A DNA stretch of 64,000 nucleotides. Origin: Streptomyces dioscori. GTDB taxonomy: Bacteria; Actinomycetota; Actinomycetes; Streptomycetales; Streptomycetaceae. Positions 1 through 6,891 of this stretch are shown one piece after another. The stretch is taken from contig NZ_KZ679055.1 of NCBI RefSeq assembly GCF_003024195.1, positions 124,001-188,000 on the forward strand. Reading direction: 5' to 3'. Each line of letters starts with the position of its first letter. Position 1 is the stretch's first letter. The position numbers and the translations under genes are program-made. Below the pieces are notes generated by a model. The model ran no database searches. It saw only the letters and a program-made list of their open reading frames with translations, and was not told the origin of the DNA.

Positions 1-504
1 GTAGCCGGTGAGGACGGCGCAGCCGAGCAGGGCCGCGTCCGCCAGGGGGATACCGGCCGGCGCCGGGAGTACGCAGTCGGCGGCCACCACCGTCTCCTCG
101 GCGAACGCGGCGACGTTCAGGCCGGGGTGGAGATCCGTACCGTCGGAGGAACGGTGGGCGTAGACGTTCGCGGCCCCGGCCAGCGCGTTGGCGCACAGCC
201 ACACCTCACCCAGCGTGCAGGCGTGGCAACTCCCGCAGGAGGGGGCCCAGTTGAGGACCACCTCGTCGCCAGGTGCGACGTGGCCGACCCCGGGGCCGAC
301 GGAGACGACGGTCCCCGCCCCCTCGTGGCCGAGCACGGCGGGTACGGGCAGCCGCATGGTGCCGTTGGTCAGTGAGAGGTCGGAGTGGCAGACCCCGGCG
401 GCGGCGAGACGGATCCGTACCTGCCCCGGGCCGGGCTCGGGCAGGTCGATCTCAGTGATCTCCAGCGGGGCCCCGACGGCGGGCAGCACAGCGGCGCGGG
501 TCAT
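1..504 (-). CDS. Zinc-dependent alcohol dehydrogenase (MDR family), C-terminus beyond the window
   Basis: The reading frame is open from an ATG at 504 down to base 1, so only the N-terminal 168 residues are present. The start reads MTRAAVLPAVGAPLEITEID, the typical first strand of the GroES-like domain. It is followed by GVCHSDL (catalytic zinc Cys and neighbours), GHEGAGTVVSVGPGV (the family signature with the zinc-binding His and Glu) and a Cys-rich lobe SCGSCHACTLGEVWLC, which binds the structural zinc. It should oxidise alcohols or reduce aldehydes with NAD(P). AGGAG lies about 10 bases before the ATG. It is 61 bases downstream of the aldehyde dehydrogenase gene on the same strand, so the two probably form an alcohol-to-acid oxidation operon. 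Substrate cannot be read from this fragment. Confidence 0.9.
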   Translation of the reverse strand, partial: MTRAAVLPAVGAPLEITEIDLPEPGPGQVRIRLAAAGVCHSDLSLTNGTMRLPVPAVLGHEGAGTVVSVGPGVGHVAPGDEVVLNWAPSCGSCHACTLGEVWLCANALAGAANVYAHRSSDGTDLHPGLNVAAFAEETVVAADCVLPAPAGIPLADAALLGCAVLTGY

Positions 505-565
505 GAGTACAACGCTCCTAGGACTCTGATCTCTCGAATCTCTGGATCCCTGAATCTCTGAATCT

Positions 566-1954
566 TCAGAACTGGAGGGACTTGGTCTGGAGGTACTCGG
601 ACAGTCCGTGCGAGCCGAGTTCGCGGCCGACGCCCGACTGCTTGTAACCGCCGAAGGGCGCCTGGGGGTTGAAGCGTCCGCCGTTGATGTCGACCTGCCC
701 GGTGTCCAGGCGTCGCGCGAAGGCCACGGCCTCCGACTCCTCCCCCGCCCAGACAGCGCCCGCGAGCCCGTACACCGTGCCGTTGGCGATGCGGAGCGCG
801 TCCGCCTCGTCCTCGTACCGGATGATCGACAGGACCGGGCCGAAGATCTCCTCCTGCGCGATCGCCATCTCGGGGGTGACGTCCGCGAAGACGGTCGGGC
901 GGACGAAGTAGCCCTGCTCCTGAGGGGATTCGGGGCCGCCCGCGACCAGTCGGGCGCCGTCGCCGATGCCCTTCTCGATGTAACCCACCACGCGGTCGCG
1001 CTGCTTGGCGTTGACGACCGGGCCGATGCGCTCACCGTACTTCGCGGCGGCGTCGGCAGCCAGGGTCACGGCCTCGTCGTACTGGGAGTCGTGGACCAGC
1101 ATGCGGGTCCAGGCACTGCACGTCTGGCCGGAGTTGGACATCACGTTGGCGACACCGACGTTGACCGCCTTGGCGAGGTCCGCGCTCGGCAGGATGACGT
1201 TGGCGGACTTGCCGCCCAGTTCGAGGGCGACGCGCTTGACGGCCGCGCCCGCCGTCGCGCCGATCTGCCGGCCGACGGCCGTGGAGCCCGTGAAGGAGAC
1301 CAGGTCCACGCCCTCGTGCTCGGCGAGCGCCTGGCCGGCGACCGGGCCCAGGCCGGTGACGAGGTTGAAGACACCGGCCGGGACGCCCGCCTCGTGGACC
1401 GCCTCCGCGAAGAGCTGAGCCGTCAGCGGGGTGTCCTCGGCGGGCTTGAGCACGACCGTGCAGCCGGCCGCGAGGGCGGGGGCGACCTTGGCGACGATCT
1501 GGTGCAGGGGGTAGTTCCAGGGCGTGATGGCGCCTACGACGCCTACGGGTTCGAGGTAGACGGTGGAGTTTCCGACCTTCTCCTCGAAGGGGTGGGAGGC
1601 GGCGAGGTCGGCGTACGAGCCTGCTACCGCGATGGGGGCGCCGACGTGCACGGCCTGGGAGAACTTCAGCGGTGAGCCGAGTTCGGCGGTGACCGTCTCG
1701 GCGATCTCGTCCTTGCGGGCGACGAGGACGTCCCTGAGGGCGCCGATGCGGGCGGCCCGCTCGGCGGGCGGGGTGGCGGCCCAGGCCGGGAAGGCTTTGC
1801 GGGCGGCGCGGACGGCTGCGTCCACGTCCTCGATCGTGCCGGCCGGGACGTGGGCGATGAGCTGCTCGTCGACCGGGTTCACGACGGCGATCGTGTCCGG
1901 GGCCGCTGCGGGGCGCCAGGCGCCGTCGATGTACATGCCGTCGTGTGCCTTCAT
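566..1954 (-). CDS. NAD(P)-dependent aldehyde dehydrogenase
   Basis: A 462-residue protein of the aldehyde dehydrogenase superfamily, which oxidises aldehydes to carboxylates with NAD(P). Seen in order: TPWNYP near residue 144, KPAEDTP at 170, FTGSTAVG at 221, the general base Glu245 in LELGGKS, and the catalytic Cys279 in GQTCSA. The C-terminal part has EEIFGPV and the PFGGYKQSG motif. I chose the ATG at 1954 because GGGAGGA lies five bases upstream; the frame stays open to 2017, but that part does not look like an ALDH N-terminus. It is the first gene of a likely pair with the alcohol dehydrogenase, and a palindrome in its promoter suggests repression. Length is normal for the family; the physiological substrate is unknown. 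Confidence 0.93.
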   Translation of the reverse strand: MKAHDGMYIDGAWRPAAAPDTIAVVNPVDEQLIAHVPAGTIEDVDAAVRAARKAFPAWAATPPAERAARIGALRDVLVARKDEIAETVTAELGSPLKFSQAVHVGAPIAVAGSYADLAASHPFEEKVGNSTVYLEPVGVVGAITPWNYPLHQIVAKVAPALAAGCTVVLKPAEDTPLTAQLFAEAVHEAGVPAGVFNLVTGLGPVAGQALAEHEGVDLVSFTGSTAVGRQIGATAGAAVKRVALELGGKSANVILPSADLAKAVNVGVANVMSNSGQTCSAWTRMLVHDSQYDEAVTLAADAAAKYGERIGPVVNAKQRDRVVGYIEKGIGDGARLVAGGPESPQEQGYFVRPTVFADVTPEMAIAQEEIFGPVLSIIRYEDEADALRIANGTVYGLAGAVWAGEESEAVAFARRLDTGQVDINGGRFNPQAPFGGYKQSGVGRELGSHGLSEYLQTKSLQF

Positions 1955-2017
1955 GGGGTCCTCCCGCGGGTGAGGGTGTCGTCGTCCACGGCCCAACCTA
2001 GCGGTCACCTCCGCCAC

Positions 2018-2036
2018 AAACTAGCGGTGTTAGTTT
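2018..2036. promoter_or_regulatory. Operator-like palindrome in the aldehyde dehydrogenase promoter
   Basis: AAACTA and TAGTTT form a perfect inverted repeat around a seven-base spacer, 64 bases upstream of the ALDH start. CTAGCGGT recurs at 1999 and 2021. Size and symmetry suit a TetR- or GntR-type repressor, but no regulator gene is adjacent, so the binder is unknown. Confidence 0.45.
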
Positions 2037-2062
2037 TTAACCACCATGGGCATACGCCGACC

Positions 2063-2380
2063 GCGCAGTTCCCCGCGCCCCTTGAGGGGTGGGCGCGTGT
2101 GCGTCGGGTGCGGGCCCGTCGTGGTTGCCCGCGCCGTTCCCCGCGCCCCTGAGGGGGTGGGGGCCGGTGTGCGTCGTCGAGTGCGGGTGCGTCGGGGTTG
2201 CCCGCGCCGTTCCCCGCGCCCCTTGAGGGGTGGGGGTCAGCTTGAGTGGTTGCTCGCGCCTTTAGGGGCGCGGGGAACTGCGCGGCCAGCCACAACGGGG
2301 CCGCACTCGACAACGCACGTCAACCCCCACCCACCCCAGGGGCGCGGGGAACGGCGCGACCAGCCACGACGGGCCGGGGG
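2063..2380. repeat. Cluster of five GC-rich intergenic repeats (core GGGGCGCGGGGAAC)
   Basis: The space between the aldehyde dehydrogenase promoter and the ABC ATPase holds no convincing gene. It holds five copies of the dispersed repeat: three reading GTTCCCCGCGCCCC (near 2069, 2136 and 2211) and two in the opposite orientation (near 2265 and 2340). Opposite copies can pair into long hairpins that would terminate transcription of the ABC ATPase gene. Sequence between copies (gtgcgtcg, gtggttgcccg) is also partly repeated, so the block seems to have grown by local duplication. Confidence 0.8.
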
Positions 2381-2389
2381 TCTCGCGGT

Positions 2390-3736
2390 TCAAGCCTCCA
2401 GGTCGGGGAGTCGGGACGGCGCCGGGGACACGCGTACGCCGTCATGGTCGAAGACGAACAGGTGCGCGAGATCCACGAGCAGCGGCACCTGCATGCCGGG
2501 ACGCAACGCATGGTCCGGCGTCGTACGCACGATGAGATCCCCCGGCAGCCGCGCCTCACCCACCGGCGGTCCGGGCTCCGCGTCAGCGGGATGCTCCAGC
2601 ACCACGACAGGCCCCGCCCGCAACCCTCCGGCCGCCCGCCCCCGCAACCGCAGCCGGTCGAGGACCCCGCCTTCCCGGCGCCGCCGCCCACCCACCCGCT
2701 TCACCGGACGCGGCGCCTCCAGATCCGGTACGAGCGCGGGCTGCGAACCGGTGTCCAGGTGCACCAGCACCTCGTGCCCCTGGAACTCCACATGCTCGAC
2801 CAGCCCGCTGATCGCCACTTCCCCGGGACGCGCCCGCGTCGGCCGCGCCAGGCGTACCGCCTCGGAGCGCAGCCCCACGATGACCTCCCGCCCTTGCTGC
2901 ACCCGGAGCAGGCGATGGTCCGGGGACAGGGGTTCGGGCAGGACGAGGGCCTGGCGGCCGAGGCCGATCGACATCGCCCCGTCGAGCGGGGCGAGGACGA
3001 CACCGCGCAGGAGATTGATCCTCGGGGTGCCGATGAACGCGGCGACGAAGACGTTCTCCGGCAGCGCGTAGACCGTACGCGGTGTCCCGAGCTGCTGGAG
3101 CACACCACCGCGCAGGACGGCCACCCGGTCCCCGAGCGACATCGCCTCCGCCTGGTCGTGGGTGACGTACAGCGTCGTGACGTCCAGGTCCCGGGTGAGC
3201 CGGGCGATCTCGGCCCGCAGATGGCTGCGGAGTTTGGCGTCCAGGTTGGCCAGCGGCTCGTCCATCAGGAAGGCGGAGGGGTGCCGGGCGATCGCGCGGC
3301 CCATGGCCACGCGCTGGCGTTCCCCGCCGGAGAGCTGGTGGGGGAAGCGGTCCAGGAGGTCCTCGATGCCGAGCATCCTGGCGGTGGCCTCCACACGCGG
3401 ACGAGGGTCCCGGCCCGGGTCCTCGATGCGCAGGGGGAAGCCGATGTTCGCGCCGCTGTTCATGGTCGGGTAGAGCGCGTAGTTCTGGAAGACCATCGCC
3501 ATGTGCCGCTCGGCGGGCGCGAGATGGTTGGCGTACTCCCCGTCGAGCCGCACCTCCCCCTCGGTGGGCTCCTCAAGTCCGGCGATCATCCGCAGTACGG
3601 TCGACTTTCCGCAGCCGGAGGGCCCGAGGAGCACCAGGAACTCGCCGGGCTCGATGTCCAGCGACAGCCGCTGCACCACACGGACACCCGGCGTGTAGGA
3701 CTTGCTGACCTGGTGAAGAGAGACGGCACGTGGCAT
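2390..3736 (-). CDS. Sugar-type ABC transporter ATP-binding protein (MsiK/UgpC-like)
   Basis: A 448-residue ATPase. The nucleotide-binding domain has Walker A GPSGCGKST near residue 39, the signature LSGGERQR, Walker B AFLMDEPLANLD and the switch His in YVTHDQAEAM. A C-terminal TOBE/OB-type extension of roughly 200 residues is typical of the CUT1 carbohydrate importers. No permease or binding-protein gene is near, so this may be a shared ATPase serving transporters encoded elsewhere, as MsiK does in Streptomyces. That role is inference. The linker near residues 320-345 is Arg- and Gly-rich and less conserved-looking. A perfect inverted repeat lies 71 bases upstream. Confidence 0.88.
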   Translation of the reverse strand: MPRAVSLHQVSKSYTPGVRVVQRLSLDIEPGEFLVLLGPSGCGKSTVLRMIAGLEEPTEGEVRLDGEYANHLAPAERHMAMVFQNYALYPTMNSGANIGFPLRIEDPGRDPRPRVEATARMLGIEDLLDRFPHQLSGGERQRVAMGRAIARHPSAFLMDEPLANLDAKLRSHLRAEIARLTRDLDVTTLYVTHDQAEAMSLGDRVAVLRGGVLQQLGTPRTVYALPENVFVAAFIGTPRINLLRGVVLAPLDGAMSIGLGRQALVLPEPLSPDHRLLRVQQGREVIVGLRSEAVRLARPTRARPGEVAISGLVEHVEFQGHEVLVHLDTGSQPALVPDLEAPRPVKRVGGRRRREGGVLDRLRLRGRAAGGLRAGPVVVLEHPADAEPGPPVGEARLPGDLIVRTTPDHALRPGMQVPLLVDLAHLFVFDHDGVRVSPAPSRLPDLEA

Positions 3737-3806
3737 GAGACGTGACCCCCGGGGGCCCTTGGGGCATCGATGTTCACGATGCTCCGCGGCCGGACGGTTC
3801 GGACGG

Positions 3807-3826
3807 CTCGTACTGGTACGTACGAG
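3807..3826. promoter_or_regulatory. Inverted repeat upstream of the ABC ATPase gene
   Basis: CTCGTAC and GTACGAG form perfect 7-base arms around TGGTAC, about 70 bases before the ATPase start and downstream of the MFS stop. It resembles a dimeric repressor site; no partner can be named. Confidence 0.4.
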
Positions 3827-3899
3827 ACCTGTGAGTCACGGAAGCTAACGGACCGCGCGGGCCCCGGGGAACCCTTTGAACACCTCGAATCGCCGCAAC

Positions 3900-5198
3900 T
3901 CAGGCGCCGCCGCGGCCCGTTCGGCGTTTCTCCAGTTCAGGGGAGGGAGTGCTCGCGGCGCGGCCCGCATCCGTTGCGGCCCCGCCCTCGACGGCCCCGG
4001 CGTCAACGGCCCCGGGCGCGGTACGGCCCTGTCGCAACCCCAGCCCGGAGGCGATCAGCAGCAGTCCGCCGAGCATCACGAACGGCGCGGCCACGCCCGC
4101 GACTCCCGCGATCAGGCCCGCGGTGGCGGGCGCGGCGACCTGCCCGAGCCGGTTGCCGGTCAGCCGCAGGGCCAGGGCGGTGGAGCGGGCCCCGTCCGGA
4201 GCGGCCTGGACGACCGTGGTCATCGACAGGGGCTGGCCGACGCCCAGGCAGAAGCCGAGCGCGGCGAGGATCACGGCTAGCGCCCAGACCGGCACGGGCA
4301 GGGCGATCCCGGCGCACAGCAGGGCCGCGAGCAGACAGGTCGTGGTGAGCAGCGCGGCCCGGCCGAGCAGCCGCAGCATGGGCGTCATCACCAGCCGGCA
4401 GGCGATGGTCGCCGCCGCGCGCAGGCTGAGCAGCAGGCCGATCACGGAGGGCGCGATGCCCCGGTGCTCGCCGACCACCGGCAGGTACGCGGTGAGGATG
4501 TCCGTCGCGGAGAGCACGGCGAGGCTGATGAAGATGCCCGCGGGTACGCCCCGGGTCCGCAGGATGCGGTGCACGGGCACGCGTCCACCCGGTCCCGTAC
4601 GGGACATGGACGGCGTACGGTCCTCGATGCGCCACAGGGAGACGAACGAGAACGCGGCGACGCCGCCCGCGACCAGCAGGGCGAGGGCGCTGGTGCCCGC
4701 CATGTCGGGGCCGCCGATCAGGGCGCCGGCGGCGATCGGTCCGACGAGCTGGCCGAGCGAGGCGCCGATGGTGAAGTGGCCGAAGTTGCGGTCCTGTTCG
4801 TGCGGCGCGGACTGGCGGGCCACGAGCGACTGGGCGCCGATCACGAAGGAGAGGTGCCCGAGGCCCATCACTCCGCTCCAGGCCGCCATCGCGGTGAGGG
4901 AGTCCGCCGTACCGCTGAGGGCGCAGCCGCCTGCGATGAGGACCACGCCCACGGGCAGCAGCGGGGCGCACCGGCCGTGGTCGGTCCTGCGGCCGAGCGG
5001 TACGGCGGCGAAGAGCGGCAGCAGCGCGTACACCCCGGCGATCACACCGATCGCGCGCTCGTCGGCGCCCAGCGCGAGGGCCCGGTAGGAGACGGCGGGC
5101 CGTGCCATGGACACCGCCCCCTGCGCGAAGCTGAAGGCGATGACCAGGCGGAGCAGCCAGCCGCGGTTCGCACCGGGCCTCACAGTGACGTTCTTCAT
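3900..5198 (-). CDS. MFS transporter
   Basis: A 432-residue integral membrane protein with about twelve hydrophobic segments and the MFS hallmark PLGRRTDHG in the loop between segments 2 and 3. It belongs to the major facilitator superfamily, which moves small molecules by proton antiport or symport. The start at 5198 (MKNVTVRPGANRGW) sits 14 bases after the stop of the upstream citMHS gene, and there is no clear ribosome-binding site, so translation may be coupled to the symporter. The frame extends upstream to 5273, but that would overlap the symporter gene. The tail after the last segment is Ala- and Gly-rich and probably disordered. Substrate unknown; drug or metabolite efflux is the usual guess. 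Confidence 0.85.
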   Translation of the reverse strand: MKNVTVRPGANRGWLLRLVIAFSFAQGAVSMARPAVSYRALALGADERAIGVIAGVYALLPLFAAVPLGRRTDHGRCAPLLPVGVVLIAGGCALSGTADSLTAMAAWSGVMGLGHLSFVIGAQSLVARQSAPHEQDRNFGHFTIGASLGQLVGPIAAGALIGGPDMAGTSALALLVAGGVAAFSFVSLWRIEDRTPSMSRTGPGGRVPVHRILRTRGVPAGIFISLAVLSATDILTAYLPVVGEHRGIAPSVIGLLLSLRAAATIACRLVMTPMLRLLGRAALLTTTCLLAALLCAGIALPVPVWALAVILAALGFCLGVGQPLSMTTVVQAAPDGARSTALALRLTGNRLGQVAAPATAGLIAGVAGVAAPFVMLGGLLLIASGLGLRQGRTAPGAVDAGAVEGGAATDAGRAASTPSPELEKRRTGRGGA

Positions 5199-5212
5199 CG
5201 GACAGCCATGGC

Positions 5213-6769
5213 TCAGATGATGCCGAACAGGATTCCGGACCCGAGCACTACGAGTGAGGTGAGGGCGGCCCACTTGACCACGAACTTGGTGTGGTCGCCG
5301 AAGTCGACCTTGGCCATGCCCACCAGCACGTACACGGCCGGGACCAGCGGGCTCGACATGTGCAGCGGCTGGCCCACGAGGGAGGCGCGGGCGATCTCCA
5401 GCGACGAGACGCCGTGCGCGTTACCGGCCTCGGCGAGGACCGGCAGGACGCCGAAGTAGAAGCCGTCGTTCGACATGAAGTAGGTGAGCGGCAGGCTCAG
5501 GGCGCCGGTGACGACGGCCATGTGCGGGCCCATGCCGTCGGGGATGCCGTCGACGAGCCACTTGGCCATGGAGTCGACCATGCCGGTGCCCTGGAGGACG
5601 CCGGTGAAGACGGCGGCGGCGAAGACCATGCCGGAGACGTTGAGGACGTTGTCGGCGTGCGCGGCGAGCCGTTCGCGCTGGTCCGGGATGTTCGGGAAGT
5701 TGACGGTCAGGGCGAGTGCCGCGGCGAGCAGGAACAGGACCGGGATCGGCAGCAGTTCCATGATCATGGCGGTGAGCAGGACGGCCGTGAGCAGCGCGTT
5801 GAACCAGTACAGCTTGGGACGCAGGGTCGCGCGGTTGGGGTCGAGACCCTGGAGACGTACGTCGTCCACGTCGTCCACGTCGTCCTCCCCGGCTCCGCCG
5901 CCGGAGCCGGCCGAGGCGTCCGCGTCGGTACCGGAGCCGGTGCCGGTGCCGGTGCCGGTGCCCGATCCGCCCGTGGTCTTGGCGAAGCGCACCTTGCCGT
6001 CACCAGAGGCACCAGAGGCACTGGAGCCATCGGAGGCACCGGAGGCACCTGCGGCACCCGCACCGACGAGCACCGTCTCGGTCTCCCGCAGCTCCTCCTC
6101 CTCCTGCGCCTCGCCCTTCTCCTTCTCCTTCTCCAGGACGTCGGCCAGGCTCAGCACACCGAGGCGCTTGCGCTCGCGCAGGCCGAGGACGTACGCGAGG
6201 CCGATGACGGCGACCAGGCCGACGGCGAGCGCCGGGATCATCGGGACGAAGATGTCGCCGGCGTCGAGCTTGAGCGCGGTGGCGGCGCGGGCGGTCGGGC
6301 CGCCCCAGGGCAGGGTGTTCATCACGCCGTTGGCGGTGGCGGCGACACCGGTCATCACCACGAGGCTCATCTTGAGGCGCTTGTACAGCGGGTACATCGC
6401 CGAGACCGTGATCATGAAGGTGGTCGAGCCGTCCCCGTCCAGGGAGACGATCGCGGCGAGCAGGGCCGTACCGACGACGATGCGCATCGGGTCGGCCTTG
6501 CAGAACTTGAGGATGCCCCGGACGACCGGATCGAAGAGGCCGACGTCGATCATGACGCCGAAGTACACGATGGCGAACATCAGCATCGCGGCGGTGGGCG
6601 CGAGGGTGCCCACCCCTTCGATGACGTAGTCGCCGAGGTGGGCGCCTTTTCCGACGAACACACAGAAGAGTGCCGGGATCAGCACCAGCGCCGCGATCGG
6701 CGACATCTTCTTCATCATGATCAGGACCAGGAAGGTCGCGATCATGGTGAAGCCGAGGATGGTCAGCAT
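5213..6769 (-). CDS. CitMHS-family citrate-divalent metal:proton symporter
   Basis: A 518-residue transporter of the CitMHS family, which imports citrate complexed with Mg2+, Ca2+ or other divalent metals. The N-terminus MLTILGFTMIATFLVLIMMK is characteristic and fixes the start at 6769; the frame is open further upstream but is not hydrophobic there. Conserved stretches include MSPIAALVLIPALF, SLDGDGSTTFMITVSA and the C-terminal LPLTYFMSNDGFYFG. Two halves of hydrophobic segments are split by a long hydrophilic loop at roughly residues 225-310, rich in Ser, Gly, Thr and Asp, with a GTGTGTGTG run encoded by a ggtgcc repeat near 5940-5965 and DDVDDVDDV. The loop looks like an expanded linker. 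An inverted repeat in the promoter suggests a regulator. Confidence 0.93.
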   Translation of the reverse strand: MLTILGFTMIATFLVLIMMKKMSPIAALVLIPALFCVFVGKGAHLGDYVIEGVGTLAPTAAMLMFAIVYFGVMIDVGLFDPVVRGILKFCKADPMRIVVGTALLAAIVSLDGDGSTTFMITVSAMYPLYKRLKMSLVVMTGVAATANGVMNTLPWGGPTARAATALKLDAGDIFVPMIPALAVGLVAVIGLAYVLGLRERKRLGVLSLADVLEKEKEKGEAQEEEELRETETVLVGAGAAGASGASDGSSASGASGDGKVRFAKTTGGSGTGTGTGTGSGTDADASAGSGGGAGEDDVDDVDDVRLQGLDPNRATLRPKLYWFNALLTAVLLTAMIMELLPIPVLFLLAAALALTVNFPNIPDQRERLAAHADNVLNVSGMVFAAAVFTGVLQGTGMVDSMAKWLVDGIPDGMGPHMAVVTGALSLPLTYFMSNDGFYFGVLPVLAEAGNAHGVSSLEIARASLVGQPLHMSSPLVPAVYVLVGMAKVDFGDHTKFVVKWAALTSLVVLGSGILFGII

Positions 6770-6777
6770 GAGTGGAT

Positions 6778-6833
6778 ACCTAACGTTCGCCCTTGAACTC
6801 CCACCAGGGACGGCGGTTCGAGTGACGTTAGGT
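6778..6833. promoter_or_regulatory. Long-spaced inverted repeat in the citMHS promoter
   Basis: ACCTAACGT (6778-6786) and ACGTTAGGT (6825-6833) are perfect inverted copies 38 bases apart, flanking the region just upstream of the citMHS start. They could be two operator half-sites or the arms of an RNA stem in the leader. The regulator is unknown. Confidence 0.35.
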
Positions 6834-6891
6834 CGGGCCGACAAGCCTTAACAAGATGTTGACACGAGAGCAATAAGCGCAAAACTCCTGG

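Noticed and set aside
5291..6796. A 501-codon plus-strand frame opposite the citrate symporter
   Set aside because: Antisense shadow of a well-conserved CitMHS protein.
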